Shown here in pieces: positions 34,355 to 44,377 of a stretch of DNA of 64,000 nt; position 1 is the stretch's first letter, and every line of letters starts with the position of its first letter. Below the pieces are notes generated by a model. That model was not told where the DNA came from, ran no database searches, and was given only the letters and a program-made list of their open reading frames with translations. Location: the NCBI GenBank assembly GCA_016841245.1, contig JAENZN010000013.1:1-64000 (forward strand), read 5' to 3'. The DNA is from Syntrophomonas sp. GTDB taxonomy: Bacteria; Bacillota; Syntrophomonadia; Syntrophomonadales; Syntrophomonadaceae. The position numbers and the translations under genes are program-made.

Positions 34355-34800
34355 GTAATATTCCTCCTTTATCGCTATCCTTCAAGTAAGATATAAGTAT
34401 CTACTTTATAAACATACCATATAATACTTGTATAATATACCCTTAAATATACTGAAAGTTAATAGGACCTGAACCTTGAAACAGTCCCTGACAGAAAAAT
34501 AAATATTCAGATATATAAAAAAGAGCAGTTTCCTATTTATCTGGAACTCTGCTCTTTCTTTATTTGCGCTGCTATTAGAACTTTAACAATTATTCTTGAA
34601 TTTATTATTAATCTTACCCGGATTTCTTTCTACCTGGTATTGAAAATCCACCACCCGGTTGGAAACGATAGGTGCCTCACTGCTTACTGATAATAATCTC
34701 ATCCAGCGATAACAAATTTCAACTCCCGTATCTGTTTTCCATTATTTATATACTGAATTAGGATCTCTGACGTTCTTTTTATGTATTATAAAAGGTAACC
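34355..34800. other. Intergenic region between two minus-strand genes
   Basis: About 445 bases. Contains a terminator (34518-34560) of the NtrC-type regulator gene. A 47-codon open minus-strand stretch (34570-34715, GVEICYRWMRLLS...) has no start/SD and may be relic coding sequence. An AT-rich part at 34400-34450 should hold the promoter of the exported protein. Confidence 0.4.
34518..34560 (-). terminator. Terminator of the beta-oxidation/regulator operon
   Basis: Stem AAAGAGCAG ... CTGCTCTTT with an inner TTCC/GGAA pairing; on the minus strand it ends CTCTTTTTTAT. About 240 bases past the regulator's stop. Confidence 0.72.
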
Positions 34801-36171
34801 TTATTCCACTTTTACCGGAAGCCCAATACCAAGTTTGTCAATTCTGTAATACAGCGTTCTCTGGGACATTTTAAGCGCTTTGGCACATGCCTTGACATTC
34901 AGATCATTTTCCAATAAAGCCTGTTGAATTACGCTTATTTCTGTTCTCTCAAGTATTTGCTTCAAGCCCAGGTTTTTATCTCTAACTGCCCAATATCCCT
35001 GGTTTAATTCCAGAGGAAGATGAGCACTGGTAATAAGCTCCTCATCTTTTAACAAAATCAAAGCATGCTTAATAGCATTTTCTAATTCTCTTATGTTCCC
35101 TGGCCATTCATAATGTTTTATTTTCATAGCTGCTTCTGTCGACAATATAATATCCCGGTCATCATCCTGGTTGTATTTGTTTATGAAAAAATATGCTAGC
35201 GGAATGATGTCTTCTATACGTTCTTTAAGAGATGGTAAGTCAATGGTAAATACATTAAGCCGGTAATATAGATCATGACGAAACAATTTGTCTTTTACCA
35301 TTTGTTTTAAATTTTGGTTGCTGGCAGCTATAACTCTGGTATTTACAGCTTGAGGACTATTGCCCCCAATTCTTTCAAATTCTCGGTTTTGAATCAAACT
35401 AAGTAATGCCGCCTGGCCATTAATATCAAGGGTGCTTATTTCATCCAGAAAAAGTGTCCCTCCATTAGCTCTTTCGACTTTCCCCGGTTTTCTATTAACA
35501 GCACCGGTAAATGCCCCTTTTTCATAACCAAATAATTCGCTCTCGATAAGATTGGCCGGCAGTGCTGCACAATCGATACGCACAAATGGACCATCTTTCC
35601 TGCTGCTAAGATTATGAATCTCTTTTGCAATAAGACTTTTTCCGGTACCACTTTCTCCTTCAATAAGTATTGTGTCATCACATGAGGCAATACTCTCAAT
35701 TAATTCATCCATTATCTTCATATTGGAAGAATTTCTTGATTTATATAAACTACTGCCCAATTCTTTTGAATGATTCCTGGCGTTTTGATTTTCTTGATTT
35801 ACCCGAGTATGATCCAGCCCCTTTTTTACGGTCAGCAGCAATTCCTCTACTTCAAAAGGTTTAGTAAGAAAATCATAGGCTCCCTTTTTCATTGCCTCTA
35901 CTGCTGTATTAATGGTCGCATTCCCGGTAAGGATTATAACTGCAATGTTAGGGTTAATAGCTTTGATGTGCTCCAGAACCTGCATCCCACTTATTTTAGG
36001 AATTATTAAATCCAGTAAAACTAAATCAGGAAGCTCCCTCTTGAATAGATCAACCGCCTTCTGACCATCAGCAGCCAGCATAGTAGTATATTGTTCTCTT
36101 TTAAGACATTCATCCAGAACAAAACCCATACTGCTATCATCTTCTACTACGAGAATGTTAAATGGTTTCAT
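34801..36171 (-). CDS. NtrC-family sigma-54-dependent response regulator
   Basis: 456 residues. Receiver domain 1-120 with phosphoacceptor D54 (LVLLDLIIP) and K104 (FLTKPFE); AAA+ domain with Walker A GESGTGKS (172-179), the sigma-54 contact loop GAFTGA (219-224) and Walker B GGTLFLDEI; C-terminal Fis-type helix-turn-helix (NVKACAKALKMSQRTLYYRI). It activates sigma-54 polymerase from enhancer sites. It lies 11 bases after the PAS kinase gene and downstream of the acyl-CoA/Etf genes, which are preceded by a sigma-54 promoter, so it is the probable operon activator. Confidence 0.94.
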   Translation of the reverse strand: MKPFNILVVEDDSSMGFVLDECLKREQYTTMLAADGQKAVDLFKRELPDLVLLDLIIPKISGMQVLEHIKAINPNIAVIILTGNATINTAVEAMKKGAYDFLTKPFEVEELLLTVKKGLDHTRVNQENQNARNHSKELGSSLYKSRNSSNMKIMDELIESIASCDDTILIEGESGTGKSLIAKEIHNLSSRKDGPFVRIDCAALPANLIESELFGYEKGAFTGAVNRKPGKVERANGGTLFLDEISTLDINGQAALLSLIQNREFERIGGNSPQAVNTRVIAASNQNLKQMVKDKLFRHDLYYRLNVFTIDLPSLKERIEDIIPLAYFFINKYNQDDDRDIILSTEAAMKIKHYEWPGNIRELENAIKHALILLKDEELITSAHLPLELNQGYWAVRDKNLGLKQILERTEISVIQQALLENDLNVKACAKALKMSQRTLYYRIDKLGIGLPVKVE

Positions 36172-36182
36172 GGGTTAAATGC

Positions 36183-37268
36183 CTACCCTTCCACAGGCAG
36201 TTTTATTGTAAATGCAGTCCCTATACCTTCCCTGGATTCTACATTTATATGACCACCATGTTTAGTAATTATTGTATGAACCATAGATAAGCCGAGCCCG
36301 GTTCCATTTTCCTTGGTAGTATAAAATGGGTCAAATATTTTCACATACTCTCCAGGTCGTATACCTATACCGGTATCACTAACCTTTATTACATTCCATT
36401 TTCCATCCCGAAATGCCTTTATGGTAACTACTCCTTTATTACCGCTATCGTTGACAGCCTCCATAGCATTAATAAGCAAATTTATAAAAGCATGAGTCAG
36501 CATTTCTTTATCTCCTGATATTTCCGGCAGATCAGGCTGAATGTCTTCTTTGATTTTTACCGGAATCTCTAAGTGGTTCAGCCTTCCCATGAATAAAACC
36601 CGATCAAGCATGTCTTTTATACTGATTTTTTCAACATGCAAATCCGATTTCCCGGCAAAGTTGAGCAATTGTCGACACAAACTGTCTAATCTGTTTACTT
36701 CATTAATAACCATATTTAATTGTTTTCGCAAACTTTCATCTACCAAAGTATCTGTCTTAACTAAAGTCGTTAAAGCCTTTATAGTAGCCAGCGGGGTTCT
36801 TATCTCATGTGACAAGCCCATAGAAAGCTGCCCTAAAGCTGCAAGTCTATCTGCCCGCTGCACCTCTTCTTCCAATTTTTTCTTTTCGGTTATATCTTCA
36901 GTCAGCATAACTACGCCCATTTTGTTTCCGGTTGTATCCTGGAATAGCGAAGCATGGGCATTAATATAGAGCGTTTTCCCGGCCCGGTTACCCATTATCG
37001 CTTCGCTGGCCTGAAGCGACCGTCCCGTCCTGACCACATAAAAGAAGGTTTTCTCCATTCTGGGTCTATCTAATTCCGCAATACAGTTAAAAAAAGGATT
37101 ACCCAGAGCCTCCTCTTTAGGATATGCCCACATCTCTTCGGCAGCTTTGTTGAAGATTATTAATTTCCCCTCTAAATCGGTTACCAAAATACCGGTGCCA
37201 ATACTTTCGATAATAATCTCATGAAACGATTTATCCAGCATATTGTCAGTAGTCTTAATGTCCAGCAC
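36183..37268 (-). CDS. PAS-domain sensor histidine kinase (NtrB/AtoS-like)
   Basis: About 361 residues, taking GTG 37268 (5 bases after AGGAGG). A PAS domain at about 20-125 (IGTGILVTDLEGKLIIFNKA), then H-box LSHEIRTPLATIKAL, N-box INLLINAMEAV, and G boxes DTGIGI and GTGLGLSMV. No membrane segments, so it senses a cytoplasmic signal. Gene order with the NtrC-type regulator marks them as a two-component system, possibly sensing acyl-CoA or redox status; the ligand is inference. Confidence 0.92.
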   Translation of the reverse strand: MLDIKTTDNMLDKSFHEIIIESIGTGILVTDLEGKLIIFNKAAEEMWAYPKEEALGNPFFNCIAELDRPRMEKTFFYVVRTGRSLQASEAIMGNRAGKTLYINAHASLFQDTTGNKMGVVMLTEDITEKKKLEEEVQRADRLAALGQLSMGLSHEIRTPLATIKALTTLVKTDTLVDESLRKQLNMVINEVNRLDSLCRQLLNFAGKSDLHVEKISIKDMLDRVLFMGRLNHLEIPVKIKEDIQPDLPEISGDKEMLTHAFINLLINAMEAVNDSGNKGVVTIKAFRDGKWNVIKVSDTGIGIRPGEYVKIFDPFYTTKENGTGLGLSMVHTIITKHGGHINVESREGIGTAFTIKLPVEG

Positions 37269-37401
37269 GGTCACCTCCTTACAAATATTCGATAGAATTC
37301 TACAATATCTTTCCCCCAGTATATCATTAATATCTTTAACATAATGAGTTTCACTAATTCTTGATATATAGCCTTAGGAAATTCTAAATGCAAATGGATT
37401 T

Positions 37402-38367
37402 CTACAGTCTAACCCCGTTTAACCGCTTCTTAACCAAGAGCGCTCTGGTCATTTCCGGTACCAGGTCATGTAAATCTGCTACCATGATATAGTCTGCCAT
37501 TTGCATAATAAGCGCATTTTCATCAGTGTTGACGGCTACTATGGTCCTGGCATCCCGAATACCAACAGTAAACTGTACCTGCCCGGATATCCCCAGGATA
37601 ACAGCCAGATCAGGTTTGCATTTCTTGCCGGAAAGTCCGATGATTCTTTCCTCGGGAAGCCATTTTTTATCAGTAGCTACCGGCTTGGAACATGCTATTT
37701 CAGCCCCCAGCGCTTCAGCCAACTCTTTAATAATAAGCATATCATTTTCGCTCTTGAGTCCCTGGCCTACAGCTACCAGAATATTGGCTGATTCTATGTT
37801 TGCTGTATCTCCCACTTTAGCCCTTTGTTCAAGAACTTCTAGTTCTGCAGCTTGTGCTTCTATTTTCAGGTTATTTATGGGGCCTTCTTTCCCGACTGCC
37901 ATTTCTTCAAAAACTCTGGGCTCAACAGCTATTATTTTATAATCACTTGTTATCATCTGTGCAGCAAGAACAGCACCGCCCAGCGAGTTGCGCATACATT
38001 CTATTTTATCGAGGTTAACTTTTATACTGCCTACATCAGTCAAACAGCCGGCTGCCAGTTTTTCAGCCAATCTCCCGGAAAGTTCTTTTCCCCTTCTGTT
38101 TGAGGATAAGAGGATAATGTTAGCATCAAGCTGGATGGCTGCACTTTCGAGAGCTGAAGCCATTCCCTGAGAATCCGCCAAATTTATAGCCTCATTGTTG
38201 ATCAGATAGGTTTCCGCTCCTCTGGCTGCCAGCCCTTGAGCCTGCTCACTGTTGTTTATGCATACAGCATTTATCGGCAGGCCGGTATGACCGGATATCA
38301 GCTTTGCTCCCGAAAGCAGTTCAAAGGATAACTCATCTTTATCACTGTATATCATTATTCCCGCCAT
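37402..38367 (-). CDS. etfA: Electron transfer flavoprotein alpha subunit
   Basis: 321 residues. The C-terminal FAD-binding domain signature is intact (VAVGQGLKSENDM, LAEALGAEIACSKPVATDKKW, DLAVILGISGQVQFTVGI, AVNTDENALIMQMADYIMVAD). N-terminal domain with SSNRRGKELSGRLAEKL. EtfAB takes electrons from the acyl-CoA dehydrogenases of this operon. SD AGGAGGTGA upstream; 7 bases from etfB. Confidence 0.94.
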   Translation of the reverse strand: MAGIMIYSDKDELSFELLSGAKLISGHTGLPINAVCINNSEQAQGLAARGAETYLINNEAINLADSQGMASALESAAIQLDANIILLSSNRRGKELSGRLAEKLAAGCLTDVGSIKVNLDKIECMRNSLGGAVLAAQMITSDYKIIAVEPRVFEEMAVGKEGPINNLKIEAQAAELEVLEQRAKVGDTANIESANILVAVGQGLKSENDMLIIKELAEALGAEIACSKPVATDKKWLPEERIIGLSGKKCKPDLAVILGISGQVQFTVGIRDARTIVAVNTDENALIMQMADYIMVADLHDLVPEMTRALLVKKRLNGVRL

Positions 38368-38374
38368 TTATAAA

Positions 38375-39130
38375 TCACCTCCTGATTACGCCTTCTGTTA
38401 GTAAAGCATCTACCAGTTCTTCTCCATTTTTCACCGTTATCTGTTTTCTTTTATTTTCAGGAGCCAGACTGCTCAGGGTTACAATTTTTTTATCTCCTTT
38501 TAGATCGAAACCGATATCCTCAACCTCTAATATTTGTTGGGGTTTTTTACCAGCTTTCAATATCTGAGTGACCGAGGGTATGCGTGGTTCATTGATATCT
38601 GCCATAACCGTTAATACTGCCGGAAGACTAACTCTGACTACTTCTTCACAATCTTCCAGGGAACGTGTGACTTTGACCCTGCTGTCTTCCAGCTCAATAT
38701 CACATACATATCCAACTTCAGGCAATCCCAATATCTCAGCAATTCGCGGCCCTACCTGACCGGAATAGTTGTCCCCGCTGCCTTCACCAAAGAGTATTAT
38801 CCCTATATTTTCTATCTGCTTTATAAGCTCAGCTAGCAGATGTGCACTTACTGAACTTTCTATATGTTCCAATTCGTCATCCAACACCAGATAAGCCTCG
38901 TCAGCACCAGCAGCCAGAGCCTCTTTCACAGTATCTTCCAGTTCTTCTGTTCCGGCTGATATTACTATCACATTACCACCCACAGCTTCCTTGAGCTGAA
39001 GTGCCGTCTCCAGTGCATTTTTATCTATACTTCCGAAGGTCATTGGAACACCATCCAGAACCGGTTGACGGTTCCGAATTCTAACCTGCTGCAAATCCGG
39101 TATTTGTTTCATGGCAACTACTATATTCAC
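38375..39130 (-). CDS. etfB: Electron transfer flavoprotein beta subunit
   Basis: 251 residues, GTG start. Signature pattern VAMKQIPDLQQVRI at the start, MTFGSIDKNALETALQLKE, GEGSGDNYSGQVGPRIAEIL, and VRVSLPAVLTVMADINEPRIPS. It binds the structural AMP and docks with EtfA. Directly after the acyl-CoA dehydrogenase gene. Confidence 0.94.
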   Translation of the reverse strand: MNIVVAMKQIPDLQQVRIRNRQPVLDGVPMTFGSIDKNALETALQLKEAVGGNVIVISAGTEELEDTVKEALAAGADEAYLVLDDELEHIESSVSAHLLAELIKQIENIGIILFGEGSGDNYSGQVGPRIAEILGLPEVGYVCDIELEDSRVKVTRSLEDCEEVVRVSLPAVLTVMADINEPRIPSVTQILKAGKKPQQILEVEDIGFDLKGDKKIVTLSSLAPENKRKQITVKNGEELVDALLTEGVIRR

Positions 39131-39229
39131 CTTATAACAGACCTCCCTTGTATTTCTTAAATAATGGATGGGGGAAGTTTCTAAAGATTATATTCCTCCG
39201 GAAACTCCCCCCCATTCTGCAGCTAAAAT

Positions 39230-40363
39230 TTATTTATACATGTCGGTGGCAACTACCGTTTTCAAGAGATTGGCCGTTCCTTCTATCTGAGGTCCCACGA
39301 TGGCATCACGATATATCCTGGACATCTTATAGTCTTTCATTAAACCATAGGAACCAAAAACGTTCATAGCTATGCGTGAAACATCTACGGCTGTTTCAGT
39401 TACAAATATCTTGGTCATAGCAGAATCTTTTACCAATTTGGCCTTATTGGCGGTATTATCTGCCAGATACCCAATCCGATAAGTCATCAATTTAGCTGCC
39501 TCATATTTCATAGCAATATCAACAATAGAATTTCTTACACTTTCGAATTGTGAGATGGGCTTCCCTAAATAAATTCTATCCTTTGAATAATTAAAAGCTT
39601 CATCATACGCAGCCAGTATATTCCCCAGATATATAGCGGAAAGTCCAATTTTACCCATAGCCATGGTAACTTTCAATGTTTGAAACCCCTCGTCTGGAGT
39701 CCCCAACATATTACTTGCGGGAACTTTCACATCTTTTAAATAAACGTCAGATAGAAAAGCTCCTTTACTCCCCAGCTTATCCCAGGGTTCAGATATAGAA
39801 TACCCTTCACAGAATTTGTCAACAATGTAACCGTTGATTCTTCCGGTATCTGCGTCTTTTGCGAATACAACCATTGGTCCTGCAAAGTTGGTGTTGGTTA
39901 TAAACCGCTTGGTTCCATTTACAATGAAATAATCTCCATCTTTTTTAGCAGTTGTCTTCAACATTCTTGGATCAGCTCCATCAGGTTCAGTCATTGCAAC
40001 GGATGGAATCCAACTGCCTTTACATGTACCAGTCAGATATTTTTCTTTCTGTTCTTCTGTTCCGTGAACAGCAATAGTAGAAGTACCAAGCATAACCACA
40101 GACACAAATATACCTACCCCGCCAGAAACACGGGCCAGCTGCTCCAATCCAACCACAAAACCTTCAAAGCCGGCACCTGCTCCACCATACTTCTCTTCAA
40201 CCGGAAGACATAGCAGTCCCAGCTCCCTCAAACCTTCTATTACCTCATCAGGCACCTTATTCTCATCTTCAATCTGCTTGACTATTGGTTCAATAGATTT
40301 TTCAGCATATTCTTTGGCAGTCCTTTGTATGAGTTCCTGTTCTTTGCTCAGTTTAAATTCCAT
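39230..40363 (-). CDS. Acyl-CoA dehydrogenase (third in the operon)
   Basis: 377 residues of the FAD-dependent ACAD family: N-terminal helices, FAD/substrate loop AMTEPDGADPRMLKTT, KRFITNTNFAGPMVVFAK, and the C-terminal segment NVFGSYGLMKDYKMSRIYRD followed by PQIEGTANLL. The Glu in QIEGT is in the usual catalytic base position of short/medium-chain ACADs. Closely similar to the upstream paralogue. Substrate chain length cannot be determined from sequence. Confidence 0.92.
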   Translation of the reverse strand: MEFKLSKEQELIQRTAKEYAEKSIEPIVKQIEDENKVPDEVIEGLRELGLLCLPVEEKYGGAGAGFEGFVVGLEQLARVSGGVGIFVSVVMLGTSTIAVHGTEEQKEKYLTGTCKGSWIPSVAMTEPDGADPRMLKTTAKKDGDYFIVNGTKRFITNTNFAGPMVVFAKDADTGRINGYIVDKFCEGYSISEPWDKLGSKGAFLSDVYLKDVKVPASNMLGTPDEGFQTLKVTMAMGKIGLSAIYLGNILAAYDEAFNYSKDRIYLGKPISQFESVRNSIVDIAMKYEAAKLMTYRIGYLADNTANKAKLVKDSAMTKIFVTETAVDVSRIAMNVFGSYGLMKDYKMSRIYRDAIVGPQIEGTANLLKTVVATDMYK

Positions 40364-40433
40364 AATATCGTCTCCTTAATTATTGGTTAATATTAATTCG
40401 TAAAAATGATTCTTCATGACTATTAGCAAATAA

Positions 40434-41576
40434 TTATTCGCCCATGATAATACCCGCGGCCATAACTTTCAGCAGAGGGGATGTTCCTTCTACCTGTGGT
40501 CCAATAATAACGTCCCTCCATAACCTGGCAATCTTATAGTCTTTCATCAATCCATAAGAACCGTGAACTCCCATAGCTATTTTGCAGATTTCAACGGCTG
40601 TTTCTGAAACGAATACCTTCGTTAAGGCCGCTTCCCTGAGCAGCTGATTAGGGTCTTTAACCGTATCCGCCGTAAACCCAAGATTATAAGCAGACCAGCG
40701 ACAGGCATTATATTTCATGGCCATATCAGCTATAGATATCTGGATATGCTGGAATTTTGTCCCGATGGGTTGCCCGCGATGGGTTTTCTGTTTTGCATAA
40801 GCTAAAGCCTCTTCATAGGCTGCTTTGGCTGTACCCAGAAACAGTCCGGATAAGCCTATTTTACCGTATATCATGGCTACTTTTAGCACCCATAAACCTT
40901 CACCGCTTTTACCCAGCACATTGCCTTCAGGGATTTTCACATTATCAAAATAGACGTCATATAATGGGCCTCCATGAGCTCCGATTTTGTTCCACTGTTC
41001 AGACAGCGAATACCCCTCACAGAATTTATCAATCACAAATGCACTTGCTTTATCTGTTTCACTATCTTTAGCAATTACCACCATGGGGCCTTGAAAACCA
41101 GCATTGGTAATAAAACGTTTGCTTCCATTCAGGATATAACTATCCCCTGCTTTGGTTACCGTACAGCTTAATTGCTTGGGATCTGAACCGGTTCCCGGTT
41201 CAGTAAATGCAAACGAAAATATTTTTTTACCAGTCATACATTCCGGCATATATTTTTTCTTCTGTTCTTCCGTACCGAAGGCATTGATTACAGATAATCC
41301 TACCGAATTAACAGATATAACTACCGCAATTCCGGCACAAGCTTTAGCCAATTCTTCTATGGCCAGGATGTAACTCAAATAACCTGCCTCTCCGCCGCCA
41401 TAGGCTTCTGGAAATGGTATTCCGAACATCTCAAGGTCTCCGAGTGCTTCAAAGATTTCTTCTGCTATGTGGTTCTCCTGATCTATCTGTTCTGCAATAG
41501 GAACTATCATCTTGTCAGCAAAATCACGCGCTGCCTTTTGTATCAGTTCCTCTTCTTTGCTTAACCTGAGATCCAT
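40434..41576 (-). CDS. Acyl-CoA dehydrogenase (second in the operon)
   Basis: 380 residues from ATG 41576; an in-frame TTG 7 codons earlier is less likely. AFTEPGTGSDPKQLSC, SKRFITNAGFQGPMVVIAKD and GVHGSYGLMKDYKIARLWRD with PQVEGTSPLL mirror the neighbouring gene, so the pair arose by tandem duplication. The catalytic Glu in QVEGT is present. The two may form a heteromeric enzyme or act on different acyl-CoAs. Confidence 0.92.
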   Translation of the reverse strand: MDLRLSKEEELIQKAARDFADKMIVPIAEQIDQENHIAEEIFEALGDLEMFGIPFPEAYGGGEAGYLSYILAIEELAKACAGIAVVISVNSVGLSVINAFGTEEQKKKYMPECMTGKKIFSFAFTEPGTGSDPKQLSCTVTKAGDSYILNGSKRFITNAGFQGPMVVIAKDSETDKASAFVIDKFCEGYSLSEQWNKIGAHGGPLYDVYFDNVKIPEGNVLGKSGEGLWVLKVAMIYGKIGLSGLFLGTAKAAYEEALAYAKQKTHRGQPIGTKFQHIQISIADMAMKYNACRWSAYNLGFTADTVKDPNQLLREAALTKVFVSETAVEICKIAMGVHGSYGLMKDYKIARLWRDVIIGPQVEGTSPLLKVMAAGIIMGE

Positions 41577-41612
41577 CTGCTCACCTGCTCTTTCCAATCT
41601 AATAAACTTTCA

Positions 41613-42923
41613 TTAACAGAACCTCATTCTCTTGGCCTCAGACAGCAACCAATCTCTAAAATCCGGGTGAGCTATATTTATTACTGCCTTGACCCTGTCG
41701 CTCATGGTTTTACCTTTAATGTATGCGATGCCGTATTCAGTGACCAGGTACTGTGAATTCCATCTGCTTATTCCCACAAAACCGTTAACTGTGGGAACAA
41801 TTTTAGACTGCAGGTTTCCTTCCTTATCCCTATAGGTAGAATAGGTGGTTAAAAAAGATTTTCCTCCTTTTGAATACCAGGCTCCAGTTACAAAGTCTTC
41901 TTGTCCTCCGATACCAGTATAAGGACTGTAGCCGATTGATTCGGAAATACACTGACCAGCTAAATCAATTTCCAGCACACTATTTATTGACATCAGGTTA
42001 TCATTCAAGCCTATTACCCGGGGGTCATTTACCCAATCGGTGGGATGACTTTCAACCAGGGGGTTATCCGCAACAAAATCATAAAGGTCCTGACTGCCCA
42101 CTATAAATGTACATATCCATTTATTGGGCATGAAAGTTTTCTTTTTACTGGTTATTACGCCCTTGTTATATAAATCCAGCATAGCATCACAAATGATTTC
42201 CGAATGAACGCTCAAGTCCTTTTTGCTTTCCAACATTTTTCCTACTGCATTTGGTATCCCGCCAATTCCCAACTGGATGCATGCTTCATCAGGTATCTGT
42301 TCAGCAATAAGAGCAGCAATAGCTTTATCCTTATCATTGGGGGCTGCTGCCGGAACTGCAAACAGCTTCCAATCATTTTCGATGAGAGCATCTATTTCCG
42401 AAATATGCAGATGATTATTACCATGAGTTTTGGGATAATTTTTATTAACCTCAACAATTATTTTTTTAGGATAATCTCTTTTCGCAACTGGATAAGCAAA
42501 ATCCACAAAAACACCAGTACTGAAAAAACCGTGTTCATCCATTGGTGAAACAGTCATCATCACCACATTAAACTTTCTTTCATCCCCAATTAGCCGGGGA
42601 CAATCCGATAATTTTATGGGATGGAAGTCACCTACCGCATCGGCCGTAAGTGCACGTGATATAGGAGTGCTGTATCCATCCTCATAATGGAATTTTTCCA
42701 TTACTTCTTTAGTACACAGGTTAGGACAATTATAGTTGAAACCAGAAAAATAACGTGTATCCCTGTAATCTCCGGTTTTAACCAGCTCAGCCAGGGCATT
42801 TCCCAGCCCTCTTGGGGTCCCATTTCCAAGGGGAGCAACAATCTGGTCGCCATTATTAATTAACTTCATAGCTTCTTCAGCGGTAGTCAGTTTTTCTTCA
42901 TACATTTTTTGCCAACGGTTCAT
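41613..42923 (-). CDS. Acetyl-CoA hydrolase/CoA-transferase family protein
   Basis: 436 residues. N-terminal and C-terminal CoA-transferase domains of the 4-hydroxybutyrate/butyrate:acetate CoA-transferase family: CIQLGIGGIPNAVG, VHSEIICDAMLDLYNKG with the catalytic Glu, and IGYSPYTGIGGQEDFVTGA. It would move CoA between acetyl-CoA and a carboxylate, activating a fatty acid at no ATP cost, consistent with syntrophic butyrate-like oxidation. Substrate pair is inferred from context. Confidence 0.9.
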   Translation of the reverse strand: MNRWQKMYEEKLTTAEEAMKLINNGDQIVAPLGNGTPRGLGNALAELVKTGDYRDTRYFSGFNYNCPNLCTKEVMEKFHYEDGYSTPISRALTADAVGDFHPIKLSDCPRLIGDERKFNVVMMTVSPMDEHGFFSTGVFVDFAYPVAKRDYPKKIIVEVNKNYPKTHGNNHLHISEIDALIENDWKLFAVPAAAPNDKDKAIAALIAEQIPDEACIQLGIGGIPNAVGKMLESKKDLSVHSEIICDAMLDLYNKGVITSKKKTFMPNKWICTFIVGSQDLYDFVADNPLVESHPTDWVNDPRVIGLNDNLMSINSVLEIDLAGQCISESIGYSPYTGIGGQEDFVTGAWYSKGGKSFLTTYSTYRDKEGNLQSKIVPTVNGFVGISRWNSQYLVTEYGIAYIKGKTMSDRVKAVINIAHPDFRDWLLSEAKRMRFC

Positions 42924-42958
42924 ATTATCTACCTCTTTTCTATTAATAATTGGAGAGC

Positions 42959-44125
42959 CTACCCAATCAATGACCTGGTATCTGTTATCAATCTAGCAAC
43001 CAATTCAGTTAAAACCTGTTCTGTGCCAGCACCTATCTGGACCAGTTTGGCGTCCCTTAAAGAACGCTCCACTTTATATTCACGCATAAGTCCATATCCA
43101 CCGTGAATCTGAATGGCCTCAGAGGCACTGCGCTGACTGGCCTGTCCGGTAAATATTTTGTATTCGGTAGCTTCCAGGGGACCATCCTTGCCGCTGTCTT
43201 TCTTTGATGCAGCTCTATACATCAATAATTTTGAAATATCATAATCCAACTTCATATGAACAAGTCTTTCCCTTATCTGAGGAAACCTGATTATAGGATA
43301 ATCGAATTGGGTTCTCTGTTTGGCATAATTAGCAGATAAATCGTAATTATAACCTAAGTTACCCGTCCATATTGCCACCAGTGAATTTCTTTCATACTCA
43401 AGTATTTTAGCCCCTACTTTGGTAAATCCTGCTCCTTCTTCCAGCAGACGATTCTCAACCGGAACAATACAATTGTCAAAGATAATCTCAGATGTTTCTG
43501 AACCATGCATGCCTATTTTGTCCAGGCGTTTACCTACACTGTATCCAGGAAATTTACGCTCAACTATAAACGCTGATACTCCTTTGGCCCCCCTGGATTT
43601 ATCAGTAGCCGCGAATACAACCGCCAGGTCGGCATTAGGTCCATTAGTAATAAACATCTTGGTTCCGTTCAATACATAATGGTCACCTTTTCGAACTGCT
43701 GTACACTGAACGTGTGCTGCATCTGAACCTACATTAGGCTCTGTAAGGCAAAAACACCCGATCCATTCACCACTGGCTAAACGGGGTAAATATTTCTTTT
43801 TTTGTTCTTCATTTCCGCAGAATACGATCGGCAAGCTTCCAATAGTACAGTGAGTCCCCCAGGCCAGGCATGTACCAATATCAGCCCCAGCATGGGCTGC
43901 TGCTTCAAACATAGTACACAGCTCCAGCAAACTCAGTCCTGCTCCACCGTATTCCTCAGGTATCATCAGACCGCACCAGCCCATTTCCTTAAACTTATCC
44001 CATAACCACATAGGGAATCTTTCTTCTTTGTCAATCTCAAGCGTTCTGGGTTCCCATTCATTTTTTGCAAACTTGTACACCGTATCATGCAGCATCTGTT
44101 CCTGATCACTTAGGCTGAAGTCCAC
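42959..44125 (-). CDS. Acyl-CoA dehydrogenase with isovaleryl-type catalytic base (first in the operon)
   Basis: 388 residues from GTG 44125, which is preceded by TTAGGAGGTATTGCT; the ATG at 44158 has no SD. FCLTEPNVGSDAAHVQC, FITNGPNADLAVVFA and IQIHGGYGLMREYKVERSLRDAK are ACAD landmarks. The usual Glu of the YEGT motif is replaced (IGAGTEQV), whereas helix G reads KILEYERN, placing a Glu where isovaleryl-CoA and long-chain dehydrogenases keep their catalytic base. So it probably acts on branched or longer substrates, unlike its two neighbours. First gene after the sigma-54 promoter. Confidence 0.92.
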   Translation of the reverse strand: MDFSLSDQEQMLHDTVYKFAKNEWEPRTLEIDKEERFPMWLWDKFKEMGWCGLMIPEEYGGAGLSLLELCTMFEAAAHAGADIGTCLAWGTHCTIGSLPIVFCGNEEQKKKYLPRLASGEWIGCFCLTEPNVGSDAAHVQCTAVRKGDHYVLNGTKMFITNGPNADLAVVFAATDKSRGAKGVSAFIVERKFPGYSVGKRLDKIGMHGSETSEIIFDNCIVPVENRLLEEGAGFTKVGAKILEYERNSLVAIWTGNLGYNYDLSANYAKQRTQFDYPIIRFPQIRERLVHMKLDYDISKLLMYRAASKKDSGKDGPLEATEYKIFTGQASQRSASEAIQIHGGYGLMREYKVERSLRDAKLVQIGAGTEQVLTELVARLITDTRSLIG

Positions 44126-44215
44126 AGCAATACCTCCTAAACAACTATATATTTGCATTAACTTGGTATAACTCGTTTTTCACTCCCTTCTAATGATTAC
44201 CTGACAATTACAAAT

Positions 44216-44231
44216 TGCAACATACGTGCCA
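44216..44231 (-). promoter_or_regulatory. Sigma-54 (-24/-12) promoter
   Basis: Minus strand TGGCAC (44226-44231), GTATG, TTGCA (44216-44220): TGGCAC-N5-TTGCA, an exact match to the sigma-54 consensus, 91 bases before the first acyl-CoA dehydrogenase start. The operon's last gene is a GAFTGA-type sigma-54 activator. Confidence 0.88.
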
Positions 44232-44377
44232 TACATTAATAACTAAGAAACACCTGCGAATAACCTTCGAAGATCACTATTTCAAAATTGCTTTGCAAAT
44301 TTATACAAAGAAGTATAATATCCGACAGCTCTTTAGACTGTCTAAGACACATAATTGTGAGCCCTGCTTCTTAAGAA

